A stretch of 64,000 nt of DNA from Plantago ovata (GCA_028274465.1 CM051456.1:118436880-118500879), one strand, 5' to 3'; counted from the stretch's first letter, positions 47,543-60,299 are shown. The notes: generated by a model from the sequence alone, not told the origin. Numbers and translations: made by a program.

Positions 47543-48288
47543 TTAGACCCTAAATATCGGTGCATGGTGGGTGGGGTCATGGTGGGTGGGCCCCACCACC
47601 ATCACCAATTTTTTTTTAAAAAAATAGAGATGTGCGCCCTCATGGCCACCAGCTGGTGGCCTCTATGGAGGGGGACAAGTGTCCCCCTCCTATTGGTCTT
47701 TTTTTTTTATTTATCTTTTATACTTATTATTATATTTTATACTTCCTCCGTTTCATTACAAAGATTTTAAGGGGACTATTCATCGCGACCTTTGACCGCG
47801 TATAACTTTTAAATTAAACTATATCAATATAAATTAAATTATGAAAATATACTCTATTTAATTTCATAATATAATTTTATTATATTTTTCTCTAATATAA
47901 TTTAGTAGTTATACGTGTTCAAAGTTCGCAATGAATAGTCCTCTTAGGAACTTTGTAATGAAACGGAGGAAGTATTATCTTTTTAGATTTTATCATTATC
48001 TTTTATATTATTTGATATCTTATTATTTTAAACAAAAATATATTAAAATTCATAATTTTTTCCATCTAACTAATACAATAATTTTATAATAATATACAAT
48101 TATTATATTATAATTATTAAATGATAATAAGAAAATGAAAAAATAAATAAATTGAATTGGTTGGATGATGGGTGATCATGGATAAATGTGGATTTTGGTG
48201 TTGTGATTGTAGGATGGGGTATGTGGATGAGATAGAAATTAATTTTTTATTTGTTGTGGTGGGTGGTCATGCATATTTATGGTCTTAT
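47543..48288. mobile_element. putative non-autonomous DNA transposon hosting a nested MITE
   Basis: The left edge TTAGACCCTAAATAT is an imperfect inverted match to the right edge (complement of ATATTTATGGTCTTA). Subterminal GGTGGGTGG/CCACCCACC words occur at both ends. The interior is non-coding and contains palindromes such as GGCCACCAGCTGGTGGCC. No clear target duplication was found. Confidence 0.45.
47742..47972. mobile_element. Stowaway-like MITE, 231 bp
   Basis: Inverted ends CTTCCTCCGTTTCATTACAA and its complement at 47953-47972 are each bordered by TA. A second internal inverted pair (GGACTATTCATCGCGACCTTTGA and TCAAAGTTCGC-AATGAATAGTCC) extends the hairpin. It lies inside the larger element at 47543-48288. 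Confidence 0.9.
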
Positions 48289-48390
48289 GCACAAACGGGT
48301 CATTCTAAAAGTGCAGACTAGTACTTTGAGCTGAATGGTCTTATGCACAAAGGGGTCATTCTAAAAGTGCAGACTAGTACTTTGAGCTGA
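48279..48390. repeat. 56-bp tandem duplication
   Basis: Two copies of ATGGTCTTATGCACAAA...TACTTTGAGCTGA (48279-48334 and 48335-48390) differ at one base (ACGGG versus AGGGG). Confidence 0.95.
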
Positions 48391-49560
48391 ATTGGCTTAG
48401 AGTATAAGTTCGTGATGAAATAACCTCAAAATGTGTTATACCGTAATGACACTGTTTAAATTATCAAATCAGCTACTTGTATATATATGTTATAAACTTT
48501 ATTTTGGTCTCAAAGATGTATAAGTTAGTCGATAAATTTACTTGTGTTATCTGTATATATAAAATAAATATGATCAGAATCATCAGACAGCAGATGGTAA
48601 TTAACATTCTCTGCATAAATAGACATAGAAGTACTTTCTAATAGTAACTCAACACTCAATAGCATTGTTATCGCAGCATAACGAAACAATTACAGTCATG
48701 ATAAGGGGAAATGTTATAAGCATAGATAAGGTTTAAAAATAAAAATAAAAAGAAAGAAAAAAAAAAACAGAACAGCTTTCCTGGTTCATCATCACTCGGT
48801 CTAACATATAGAGATATAAAGTACATGACATAAGCTAAAACATTTCAACAACAGCTGCATAAACTGCCAGATATTGACGAAAACTACTCAATAGGCACCA
48901 GCACTATTCGAGAGTTCATGCTTGTGCTCTACTACAAACTTCACGCTCCTCCAGCAAACTCCAAAATGAAGAGAAAAAAAAGCTTGGTCCAGGTTGCAAC
49001 CTCTGCAATGCCATATTACACAAGGGTCAGTTGAAATCAAACATATCTGCAAGTAAGAGATGGAAGAGACATCTGTTTGCAGCATTGTTGTGTTTCAAAG
49101 AGACCCCACAAAACTGAAAACATAATGTTTTACACCTCATACTCAGGAAACCCATCATTACAACAGTTTGCACAAAACCCCAAACCATCAAATAAGGCAC
49201 AATCTCTCTTGGATCAATTTTAGGCTTAGCTTGTGACAATATTTCAAGGCCTTATCGTACAGGTGAGGTTCAAAACATCTACAGCTTTATCAAAAGTTTA
49301 GCCCAAATATACAACCAGAAATGAGATTTAGGGTACCATTTATTACACAAAGTCCTACGCTCAGTGAACAGCTGTACAGATCAAAATTAGCTCACAAACA
49401 CAATTCCCTCCGTGCCATAGAGAATTTTGACATTTGCCATTTTGGGTGTGGATATGATGTGTCATGCCACAGATACAGATATAGGTTAAAGCACTAGACT
49501 AACAAAAAAAACAACATAAGCACACAAAATAAGGAAGAAAAGAGAAATAAGCATGCTTAA
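48391..49560. other. intergenic and 3' flank of NF-YC
   Basis: AT-rich DNA with no recognised gene. The last few hundred bases probably include the NF-YC 3'UTR, since it is transcribed on the minus strand. Confidence 0.4.
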
Positions 49561-49638
49561 ACTGAAAAAGAATAAAAAAAAAAAAAAAGTAGAGAGAGAG
49601 AGAGAACCAATATTTATTTCATGGATGTCAAACCTGCT

Positions 49639-50340
49639 TTAAGAATCTTCAGTTGGTGGTTGTTGCTGAGGCCACATCGGTGGCATATAAGGGCGAGCCT
49701 GTTGACCATAAGCTGCTGGGTCAACGGGGTACATCCCTGGAGCTCCAACCTGAGCAGGCTGAGGTGGCATATAATACGAGTACGGAAGCCCTTCAGCAGG
49801 GGCTCCAACAGGAACTGGTCCTCTAGGAATAGATGCAAGCATTTCATCTTTCAAGTCCTCCCTTGGCACGATATCAACTAAGAAGTCAAATATATCTGTC
49901 CTAGTAATTGCCGCTGCAATGTCATTTTTCTGGAGTGTCCGCCTTTTGTTCTCCTCTGTGTGATTCCACGCTCTGAGTGTCAATTCAAGGATGAACATTT
50001 CACATGCCCGGGCAAAAATAACCGGAGCTTCAGCTGATATCATGCGAACATCTTCATCTGCTTTCATGATCTTCTTGATTCTTGCAAGTGGCAAACTATG
50101 GTTCTTAAAATCTGTCACTCGATTAATCTCTTCATACTGGTTTGCCCAGAAGCCCTGAAGTTGTTGTTGCAATTGCTGTTGTTGTTGCTGATGTATGTGC
50201 TGATAAGCAAGTTGATGTTGCGCCATCTGCGCTGGAGCAGCAGACAGACCAACAGTTTGTGGAGATTGACTGGTGTTACCAGATTGGTCTTGATATGCCG
50301 CCACGTTATATGGCATCTGCCCATTTCCTTGCTGTTCCAT
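49639..50340 (-). CDS. NF-YC: nuclear transcription factor Y subunit C, 233 aa
   Basis: A single coding exon. The Gln-rich N-terminus ([19 protein letters not shown], about 46-64) leads into the H2A-like histone fold: [19 protein letters not shown] (80-98), [37 protein letters not shown] and [20 protein letters not shown] (139-158). A Pro-rich tail follows. NF-YC pairs with NF-YB and then binds NF-YA or CCT-domain proteins at CCAAT boxes to control flowering, light and stress genes. A splice acceptor at about 50384 (TTCTTGCAG on the minus strand) and GT donors near 52785 and 52941 suggest one or two introns in the 5'UTR, with transcription starting near 53000. Coding introns are absent, as in many plant NF-YC genes. 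Confidence 0.94.
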   Translation of the reverse strand: MEQQGNGQMPYNVAAYQDQSGNTSQSPQTVGLSAAPAQMAQHQLAYQHIHQQQQQQLQQQLQGFWANQYEEINRVTDFKNHSLPLARIKKIMKADEDVRMISAEAPVIFARACEMFILELTLRAWNHTEENKRRTLQKNDIAAAITRTDIFDFLVDIVPREDLKDEMLASIPRGPVPVGAPAEGLPYSYYMPPQPAQVGAPGMYPVDPAAYGQQARPYMPPMWPQQQPPTEDS

Positions 50341-50384
50341 TTTATCGAAAGATCAGGCTTCTGGCTTTCCCAATAGCATGCACT

Positions 50385-52785
50385 GCAAGAAGGTAATTTT
50401 CGTGACTTGATTTCAATTGAAGAACTGAATGTGTAATAAACTTATAACAGCAAGTGACGTATATTAGTTAGCAATGTTAGCTAACAAATTCCTTGTCCAG
50501 CTTAATTATATCACTTTAAATTCAACATAAACCCTTGCTTGAGAAAACATGCAGCATGGTAAAACACTTACAGAACTTGAATAAAACATGATATTAAGGA
50601 AGAAGAACAAGATAACACAACAATCATTGCCCCTCGGGCATAAGAGGCCATGTTACTACAGTCAGCAAGATAATACTTGATAAATTCATATACTAAATGT
50701 TCTCGTCCATTCATGTCTCCATGCAATCTAAATAAAGAAAATACTAAAAACAAAAGTTGATGATGAATCTAATTAAGCCAGAATACTCTAATTAAGTCAG
50801 AATACTCTGTCCGGATATTAAGATTATATAAGAGGATCTAATCACGAAGTTCAATTACTAAGATTTAAGATACGCCAAGGAACGCCTTTTATGTTTTCTT
50901 TCCTTTCGGGAAAAGGCGGCGGAACTTCTATCAGCAACTTGGTCCTTCATAAAAGTATAAACTGGACTCCGGTTTGATCATTAATTGTCTGACGCCATGC
51001 ACCTTTCCATCACAGTAGCAAACAAGCAGATAAAAACGGGTTTTTGCAATTCATGCAGTAATGGCTTTGCAAATCACTTGCTGCTGTAGGATAGGGTAGA
51101 GGTGGCTGCAGAGCTAAGGTTTCTGGCAGTAAGAGAACACACAACTAACACAGGAGAAGGATCCTAGCTCGAAGCTAGAGTTTCAAGCAGAATAGGTATT
51201 TAAGAAGCCTGGACGCGCCACCAAAGGTACACGGTGGACAGGGTGCTTGCAAATATTGGTTTGAAGAGCGCTGTTCAGGTACAAGATTGATAATCTACAC
51301 GTTTCTATGGATTAATTTACATTACCTCCAATAAACAGATTACTTGCGAACAACATTTTCAACCGCAATTTCGTAGGTCGGGCCTAGATTCTACAAATCT
51401 AAAATTAGTATTCTTTTGTTATAGTCGACATCCCACAGTGACGTATTTTTTAGTTTTCGACCTATAAATCCAACATGCTATATAGCTACCATCCCACTAC
51501 GAACTAATATCCAGGAACGTGTACTAGGCTGCATGAACCCATACATGATATGACTGATATATCACACAGATCTTATAAATTTATGTACATGATATGGATT
51601 GATTGTTGTCTTAGTCCGCTATAACTCTACCTGTTTTACAGTTCACATATTGTACGTAACATACTAAAATTAATCAAAGGCATCAGTATACTCATCAACA
51701 GGCTTAGCCATAAATACATGGGGTTTCAATCATCTAGGCATAAATAAAAGAGACCAACATATGCGTAACTTGGAGTAATGTGCCAATGTTAGTTTTATTC
51801 AATAATTAGTCAGGTATCATGTTCAATATAAATACAACAATGCATGGTGAGTTTTAGAAGCATCCAATTTCAGACAACATAAGGCAAGTCCGATAGTTTC
51901 CATACCACAACATAGCCCTGGTTGGTGCCAGTTTTTAGTGTATAAAGCAGCCCACACCATTTTGCGTATTTTTAAATTCATCTGATGTTCTGCACGTGTC
52001 TATATTTCTCCTTCACAGGTGGAAAGACAGCGGAAAAAAAAAAACAAGACTAATGCATGATTAAGGAAACAAAAGTTTAGTCAAACATGAGCATATAAAC
52101 AGAACCAAACATAAAAGCTTTCACTATCCAGACATCAGTATTTCTTAATCAAGACACGTGTTTCTTCCGGAAAACTTAAGCCTAGTCGTCCACCTTTATA
52201 CACCGAGTACCCACCGCCTCCAAAGACCAATAGCTAAAGAGTCATCTTATGCAGCATCCATGTCAGCAATGAGAGTGACAGCCTCAACAAGTGACCATAA
52301 CTACTTTCCTGACGTTCATAACGCTGTCAAAGGACAACACCCTAGCAGGCTGAATCTAAGATGGGAATATTCTCGATTTCGACACGATTGACATTAGAAT
52401 TGGTTAAAATTTTGTGCTGTGCAAATGCACTCATCTGTCTGTTTGATAAATGAAATCTAAGAAAAATTGTCCCAGCTCTATGTTCTCTCTCTCTCTCTCC
52501 CTCAATCATCATCCATTAATTCTTCTGATTTCCCCTATTCCTTTTACTCTAACAATCATGCCATATATTTCACAAAGATATAAACTGTAAAGGATCTAAC
52601 AGAAAAATCTTACTCCTTCACTCTAAGAAATCAAACAAATAATCACCAAATTATGTATGAATTAAGGCAGGCCAAAATCATCTGAATAAGCTACAACTCT
52701 CAATCCGTAAAATCACACACACACCAGATAAACAGAAAAACCATAACGAAAAGATCATTCACGAAAACACAAACAAAATCAATAC
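50385..52785 (-). other. probable 5'UTR intron of NF-YC
   Basis: This 2.4-kb stretch is bounded on the minus strand by a plausible donor (GAGAAG/GTATTG) and by the acceptor just above the ATG. No convincing coding frame lies inside. A long 5'UTR intron is common in NF-YC genes, but transcript data are needed to prove it. Confidence 0.5.
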
Positions 52786-53459
52786 CTTCTCCGAGCTTGC
52801 GTTTCTTTGCAACGATGGAAAACCTAACAACAACAACAACAAAAAAGAGTTACCGACCGACCGAATCAGGAGCTGGTAAAAAAAACGAGACAGAAAAAAC
52901 GTAAAAAGCAGATAAACATGGAATTTTGTTGGCATCATACCTGTGTTGTTTGTTTGTTGGTGTGATTGGTAATCCAGCTAGCTAGGGTTTTGATTGATAT
53001 AGTCTAGTTCGATTGCATTTCGTCAGCTATCTATCCACCCACCAGATTTCTCAGAGTATACAGTAAAGGGAAAATAAATTAATGACGCAAACGGGCCTTT
53101 GTAATAAATGTATTTGTATGTATAGGTGGTGAACACCGAAGAATGTGCAAAAGTTGGTCAGCCAAATCCCTAATAATAGACTCTTTTGAATTTTGACCCA
53201 ATTAATTTGCCAGAATATTCTCAATTTCTCCCTAAATCCTCCATCTTTCCTTTTTTTCTTTCCGACCTTAAATTTCTTCTAAAATGAACAAATAATAAAC
53301 CGTAGTTGGGTTTGTGTCATGACTAATTACTTAATTAGTGTAGGAGTAGTTGTAATATTTGTCGTTTCAAAAAAAGAAAGACATGTATTCATCAACGATA
53401 GGATATGGGCTCAAATCGATTGATTATTACACCACCATCAAAAATTGAAGTGTATACTG

Positions 53460-53945
53460 TTACGCGAATCGAGCCTTATCGAGTACTCGGCTCGTTAAGG
53501 CTCAGCTCGGCTCGACTTGATAAGGTTTTTGAGCCGAGCTCGAGCCTTAACTTAGGCTTGTTCCACTAACGAGCCTAGCTAGGCTCGGCTCGCGAGTACT
53601 CGGTAAGACTCGTTAAGGCTCGATATCATGTAGATTATTTGCATTTTGTTAGACTTTAATGATTTCATCATTTGGAAGATGATTGTAATGCATAATCTTG
53701 AATTTGTTTATATTTTAGTTAATATTTTAGTATATTTTTCATGGTATTATAACAAACGAATTGAGCCAAACGACCCGAGCTCGAGTCAAATGAACCGAGC
53801 TTGAGACTGAAATTAAGCTCGCTTCGTTAAACGAGCCTAAGCTCGGCTCGTTTGTTAACGAGCTCGAGCTCGAGCCTGAAATCAGTCTCGCTTCGTTAAC
53901 GAGCCGAGTCCCAACAATACTCAGTTCGGTTCGTTAAACACAACA
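53460..53945. repeat. palindrome-rich GAGC/GCTC repeat
   Basis: Two blocks (about 53466-53625 and 53770-53940) are packed with overlapping GGCTCG, CGAGCC and GAGCTCGAGC words in both orientations around an AT-rich core. The arrangement resembles a foldback or subterminal-repeat transposon, but exact ends and target duplication are unclear. Confidence 0.6.
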
Positions 53946-55380
53946 TTGTGTATGACTGACGATATGTATGGATGGTCCCGCTTTAAACTTCTAATAGCTT
54001 TGTCGCGAATCAAACATTGTTTAATGAGTGTTTTGTTTATAATATTATTCGATTTGGATCGATTCATACATACTAACCCAAATGACCTCATAGAAAAAAC
54101 TAAGACATGTTGAGTTACATACTTAGGCAATATATCGATCTATTTATCTACTTATCTAGATATATTGAATTGTATGTCACCTACGCATAAACCTAACATG
54201 AGTATATGAAATGTACAATCTAAGTGAATGACTTTAAAGAACTTGCCGAAAAGTAGGCGAACAAATTAATTAACATGAAGTTATGATGAATTAATCTAGA
54301 CTTTTGTGTGTGTTTGTTGTACCTGTAACATATAGCACAATTGAGTCTAACATGAAGTGTACAATAACGAATGGCTTTAAAGAATTTACCTAAAAGTATG
54401 CGAACGAACTAACATGAAACTCTAAATCTAGAATTTTGTGTATGTATTGTACATGACAACATGTTTCCTTCTTAAACTGCTTCCAGAAATATAGACAAGA
54501 CAACTTTTCGCTCTCATATAGGTCTGAGTTCAAGTCCAGTCGACGACGACAAGAAAGGAATGCAGATTTATGCATCATCATTCATCGGTCCAATGTTTGT
54601 ACTCTTGAGGTATATATAACTCTGTATAAAATATAGGGTTTTAACTGGGGATTAAATGACTCGTGTGTTACTAAACATAAATCATTAGCCAAGCTGGTAA
54701 AATACACATAAAATTAATTATTGAATTCAGACCTATTTTGTAACAGATAAGTTACAAAAGGTCACAAGTGTTTACATAATGAATATGAATGAGAAAAAAA
54801 TTCAATTACCAAATTAAGCATTTTAGTTACAAAATGGAGCTTTTTTTTTTTTTTTTTTTTTTCTATTTTGTGTTGGATGGACACCAATATTTTTTGTGTT
54901 CAGCATTAAAAAAATGATGTCCAACACAAAGAAAAAAAAGAAAAAAAAGGTGTCCAACACCAAAAATTACATTTTCTATCCTAAAAAAGTATCACATTTT
55001 CTATTTCTAGTACTTTTACGAAATGGTGACAATTTTACACACGAAATTGTTCAAAACTCTAAATCTTTACCAACAACCAGAAGCGAGGGGATGGTGGGAT
55101 GACTGCCACCCTTTTTGTTATTATTTATATGTATATATTTCTACAAAAATTACCTTTACCACCTCAATTTTTCTCATTAAATATATTTAATTAGTCTATT
55201 TATACTTCTGAGACTTGTATCATAACATTAGAGAGTCATCTTAAATTTTATGAGTCCCTATACCAAAAAGTCATGAACCACATCTAACATGTAATACTGT
55301 ATATGATGGGGGAAATTAGACGATGAACTTCAAATACGAATTTATTATAAAATTTAATTTCGTATTCGTACCATTATAAA
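53946..55380. other. intergenic, no gene recognised
   Basis: AT-rich spacer with a T23 run (54840-54862) and a short inverted repeat (TTTGTGTTGGATGGACAC near 54868 against GTCCAACACAAA near 54918). No gene is supported. Confidence 0.5.
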
Positions 55381-55457
55381 CACCCCCCCTTAGTTCCTTA
55401 AACGGTTAAACCCTTGATAGAGGAAAGGAAGAAGACTCTGGAATTGACTATTGAGAG

Positions 55458-55703
55458 ATGGGAGCTTCGGTGAAAATGAATGCCCTGAGGTCCGCAGTGG
55501 TGGTGCTCGGATCTATAGCGTTCGGCTATCTCACTCTTAAAGTAGGCTTCAAGCCTTTCCTCGAGAAAGCCCAATTAGAGCAACAGCGTCAAGAGGAGCT
55601 TTATCTCCGAGCTCAGTCTCAACTCAATGTTGATGGTGATGATCATGATAATCAAAGCTTTCACACTGACACACCTCAATTGGAGTCGCAGAATGAATCA
55701 TAA
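55458..55703 (+). CDS. small single-pass membrane protein, 81 aa, function unknown
   Basis: A single exon with a TATA-like TATAAACA about 85 bp upstream (55374). After a short basic start (MGASVKMNALRS), residues 13-32 form a hydrophobic segment (AVVVLGSIAFGYLTLKVGF). A charged, Gln/Glu-rich helix follows (LEKAQLEQQRQEELYLRAQS), then an acidic tail. The layout suggests a tail-exposed organelle or ER membrane protein. I do not recognise the family with certainty, and no homologue function is claimed. The good start context and the membrane-plus-helix architecture support it being a real gene. Confidence 0.65.
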   Translation: MGASVKMNALRSAVVVLGSIAFGYLTLKVGFKPFLEKAQLEQQRQEELYLRAQSQLNVDGDDHDNQSFHTDTPQLESQNES

Positions 55704-56216
55704 CCAGATATGGAGTCGATAGATGTGTAATGTATTCTACTTATTTCTTAATTTTCTTCCGATTTCAGCTGTGATTTTGTGTTCTTCGTTATTGTCACTT
55801 GTTATTCGTTAGTACTACTTGGCCTTAGTATTAGGACTAGATTTGTGCATGATAATTGTTTACTGCTTTTCGTAATGTTGTAGCCTTTGTGCTTGTTTAT
55901 AGAGGATTAGGTGTCCGTACAGTCCATAGAAAGAGGATCATAGGAATGCAGGATGATTACACTTTCGAATGCGTGTTTTGTCAGTCGAGATCGTGTAACC
56001 CTGTGCTATCTTGTTTGTGTCATGTATGTTTGGGGTGGGAGGGTGCTTTACGGCTTGCTCATTCTGCGATATGGGGTTATGTCTCAGAGTTACTATGGAT
56101 ACATGCTGTATGTGATGTGTGAATGTAATTCTTGATGCTGCACTATTGACATGTAGATTATGTTGAATGAATAGAATGAGGACACAAAAGTTAATGGTGT
56201 TGTGATATTGTCGTGC

Positions 56217-56812
56217 TTTGTTATCTGTCTCATTGCACCTTAGATTGGTCGTCAAGAATGGCTTAATTGCAATAGTTTCCGCACCTTGATTCTCTTGTTA
56301 CATGTACATCACGATTTATTTGCTTGGAACTCAGATAAAGATCAGTTAAAGATACCTTGTGGACTTGAGAATAGTTGAGATATGATATTTCAGGGTAAAT
56401 GCACCGTTTTTCGCCCCCTAGAGGATTATGCTTTATTCACAGGTTTGAGCTAAACGAATCCTGCAGAATAGTGCAGATGTTGTTATCCATATCAAATACC
56501 ATGTATGTTGTAGTAGTTTTATCATGTTTTGTTATCTGTTTCATTGCACCTTAGGTTGGTTGTCAAGAATGGCTTAACCAGAAGAGTTTCCACACCTCAA
56601 TTCTCTCGTTACACCATCACAATTTTATTTGCTTGGAACTCAGATAAAGATCAGTTAAGTATACCTTGTGGACTTGAGAATAGTTGAGATATGTTTTTTT
56701 CAGGGTAGATGCATCTTTCCCTAGAGAATTGTGATTTGTTGACAGGTTTGAGCTAAAAGAATCCTGCAGATGGTATCCATATAGAATACCATGTATGCTG
56801 TAGTAGTAGATT
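56217..56812. repeat. about 300-bp tandem duplication
   Basis: Unit 1 (about 56217-56520) and unit 2 (about 56528-56812) share long matches: TTATCTGTTTCATTGCACC, GCTTGGAACTCAGATAAAG, ACCTTGTGGACTTGAGAATA, GGTTTGAGCTAAA and AATACCATGTATG. Substitutions and small indels show the duplication is not very recent. It lies 0.5 kb downstream of the small membrane-protein gene. Confidence 0.9.
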
Positions 56813-58837
56813 TAGATTGATTGACTGATTGTATCAACTATCCAACTATCAACCAAGGAAAAGTGATGATAGCTTGCTTGATTTAAACGGCACCAGTTTA
56901 ATAAGTAACTGAGGTTTATTGGATTTTTTACACTGTATGCTAGAAGTGTTACTTTTGCCTCCAGAATATCCTAGTCATCAAGTAGTCGGGTAGACAGAGA
57001 CTGTCATGTCCTGATGGTCAAAGTTTACAATTCTATTGATTGCGTCCAATGCCATGCCTAGTTCCGGTAGGGAGAGCTACCAGAAGAGAGAGAGGGGTGG
57101 TAATCTTCAAATTGTGTGAAGTTGGATCATCTAGTTATCTAGTTTGTCTCTAGATGCAAATCTATTTGCATGCCAGAAGACATGATGGATATTTAGCCAT
57201 TTTGTATTTCCAGTTTGATTTGGATTTCACCTGTTTCCTTACCTGACTGTAGAAATCTAGCTCTTTTTTTTTCTAGTAGAGTTGGATCAAAACATTCAGG
57301 GTTAATGGGATGTTTTTCACCTTTTTTGCAGTATTTTCTGGTCTTGGACGGACTGGAAATTGGAACTCTGATGGTGCTGTGTCCTGAAAAACTATCGGTG
57401 CCTACAATCCGCTCGATTTTATTATGGGAGAGAGAAACAGAATCGATGTACCTTTTTTTTGTTTTAGCAATGGACATGTTATAATGTGCAACCACGGGGC
57501 AAATGTTTAGCTGTGTGTTATCCAGTACCCAAATTCCAGTTCAGTTCAGTAAACGTATTGGTGCTTCAGAGCTCGGAGTTATTCATCGAGTCATTGCAAC
57601 TTGCAAGTATAGTATTACTTGTATTTGCCAAGTGAAACGTGTGAAACTGATTATTATTTCTCGAATCATCATTGATCTTAACTCTTAAGATAGTAAAGTT
57701 ATACTAGATCATGATTTATTAAAAACAAATAGGAAATGTTATGAAGTATATATATATATTTTTTTAAATCTTGTTTCATAAAGAATAACATAAAATTAAA
57801 TTTTCATGTTGTTCCACCACTAAAGAAGAATTTTAACCTGGTGATATAAGTTCATCAAATTCAAGAAACTCTTGTGTGATTTGTTGTGAAAATTTTGATG
57901 TGAACCGAGACCTTGAATCATGGGTGGAGCGAGAATTTGGAGGTTGGGAGATAAAATTACATATATACTCCGTAGTAGTATATTTTGAAGGTTTGGGAGG
58001 GACTAAATTCTTGAAAATCGATAATATTACTTATAATAACTCCTGCCCTAAGTTGAAAACGCTTATACTAATGTGCTGTGCGGTTTGTTGTTAAAATTGT
58101 TCCACACAAAACTTGACAGAAGATGATAACTTTATTAACTCGGAATTATTTTAGCTAATAGAATTAGACTAAGGCTTCATGCTTGTAGTTGTATGCATTG
58201 GTGGTTGTTGTCATCTATATATACATGAAAGCTAGGTGTCTAGGCTCTCCCAATTTCATTCTCAAGAGTGTTCACACTATGTGGCAATAATTTTGAGAGG
58301 ATGGAAAAGATTCAATTTCATTTGTTTTGGTAAGTTTTCATTCATCTAATTTTGGTAATTTTAATTCTCCTTCCAAACACAAATCCGAAATTCAGCTATA
58401 TATAAATTAAAAAATCCGAAATGTATACAACAAAACAAATTCTGGAATTAAAAAATAATATGTTAATTGAATTATTATACAACAAAACAGATTTCGGAAT
58501 TTAAAAATAAATCGTTATTAATTAAATGCTGAATTATGGTGTCAATTAAATTCTTGGCAAAATGAATTTTAAAAATAATAATAAATATTTTTTCAATTAA
58601 ACGTGAATTAAAATGTTAATTAAAATCTAGGTAAAATATATTTTGGAATTAAAATTAAATTCGTAGACACTATTTTACGAAAATCAGTTTAATTGTTTTT
58701 AGTTTATTCATTCACAATTCATTTTAATTATTGAAAAATGATATTTAATAAATCAGTGATTTAATTATTTGTGTTTTGTATTTTAAGAATAATCTTTTTT
58801 GCAAATTCATGGAAATAATAAATTAAAAAAAAATCGC
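56813..58837. other. intergenic, no gene recognised
   Basis: No conserved coding segment or transposon end was found. The open frames at 57193-57495 on both strands overlap each other and show no family features. Confidence 0.5.
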
Positions 58838-58916
58838 AAAAGCTGTGGCCAGAGGGATTCGAACCCGGGTTGCATATACCATGAACATCACCACATTCCA
58901 CTCAGCCACAGCTTTT
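58838..58916 (-). repeat. tRNA-like repeat unit 1 (Pol III box A and B)
   Basis: The unit is closed by inverted ends AAAAGCTGTGGC/GCCACAGCTTTT. On the minus strand it has a box A match TGGCTGAGTGG (58898-58908) and a perfect box B GGTTCGAATCC (58855-58865), 32 bp apart. Downstream on that strand lies an A/T-rich tract with T-runs that could end Pol III transcription. A proper anticodon arm and a 5-bp T stem cannot be drawn, so it is not a normal tRNA gene. Confidence 0.75.
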
Positions 58917-59087
58917 CAATCGTTCATTATTGACAACATCAAGTATTGGTGTTCGATTTAATATTTTATGCTTTTAATTTTATTTAGTAACAATTAAGTT
59001 TTTTTCCGTAATAATTACTCTAGATTATGAGTTATTATATGTGACATATAATCGAATAAATTATTTAATTGAAAAAAAAAAAAAACC

Positions 59088-59165
59088 AAAAGCTGTGGCC
59101 AGAGGGATTCAAACCCGAGTGGCATATACCATGAACATCACCACATTCCACTCGCCACAGCTTTT
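59088..59165 (-). repeat. tRNA-like repeat unit 2
   Basis: Same structure as the unit at 58838, offset by 250 bp. Box B reads GGTTTGAATCC and box A has a one-base deletion. A T14 run follows on the minus strand. Confidence 0.75.
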
Positions 59166-59574
59166 CAATCATTCATTATTTACAACATTAAATATTGGTG
59201 TTCGATTTAATATTTTTTTTCGTAACAATATCTGTAAGTTATTTTGGTAAGTATTAATTTTTATTGTCTTTCCTTTCTTACCATGCACGCCTCATCAATG
59301 CTGAAAATAAAAATATATGGAATGTTCAGATTTTGTGCTTACATAATGTGGTAAGTAATTTTAAAATTCAAACGGAGATTGCATGAATTAAGGATCTTCT
59401 AAACCCTAAAAACTATTATATATAGCTAACCTCATTCTGTATCCTCTCTATCAATCTCCGTTTTTTTTATATATAGCTAACCTCATTCTATATCCTCCGT
59501 ATCAATCTCCGTATTTGTATGTATTTTTTTAGCTGTTTTGCGTATTTAATTTTGTATCACGTGTATGAATTTGG

Positions 59575-60222
59575 CAGCAGCAGCAGGAGGAAGATATGTT
59601 GGTACCGAGATTGGATGTCGTTGAAGAAACTCCACAGCCTATGGAAGAGGGTACAGTTTTAACCCGTAGCTCTATCAATTTTCCTGTTGGTTTTTTATTG
59701 TCTGGGTTCACATGTTTTTTGCTTCAAATATCAAACAATTTTATATTGACATAGGCACATAAAACATTAGTAATACATGATGTTTGACGGTTTCTCTGAA
59801 GAGTTTGTAATACTAATAATTTAGCAATTGTGTATAGCACTAATGTTTTTTCAATTACGCACTGCAGCAACTGATGTGGCAGAAAGTACTGCAGAAAGTC
59901 ACCAGGTTGATAATCCTCCTATAGCCAAATATACTTGGAGGATCGAAAACTTCTCAAGGTTAAGCTCGAAGAGGTTGTTCTCGGATGTGTTTGAAGCTGG
60001 TGATTATAAATGGTAATCTTTTCATGTTTCAACACTAATTGAGAGCGTAGTTGAGCATATGGAAATTTTATATTTGTGGTATCATGTATCAGTAATTGTT
60101 CTGTATGCTTGACAGGCGGGTTCTTATTTTTCCAAAGGGGAACAATTCTGATAATTTGTCCATGTATCTGGACGTTGCGGATCCAGTTTTACCCGATGTG
60201 TGTGTTGAACGACATTACTGAC
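59575..60222 (+). pseudogene. UBP12/UBP13-like MATH-domain fragment
   Basis: Three exons with intact splice borders: about 59577-59650 (EEDMLVPRLDVVEETPQPMEE), 59868-60013 (PPIAKYTWRIENFSRLSS...SDVFEAGDYKW) and from 60117 (RVLIFPKGNNSDNLSMYLDVAD). These are the N-terminus and first half of the MATH/TRAF domain of the ubiquitin protease UBP12/13. The frame then leaves the family and stops at TGA (60220-60222). The peptidase domain is absent. Retained introns mean the piece was copied as genomic DNA. It lies between tRNA-like repeat units. Confidence 0.8.
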
Positions 60223-60299
60223 CAAAGGAAGCTTGATGCTAATTGGGTTAGTTTTAATCATTGTTGTTCTATTCTGATTAAATTGTTCACTCATTGATT

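Noticed and set aside
57193..57495. Overlapping open frames on both strands
   Set aside because: No homology, codon bias or promoter context supports either.
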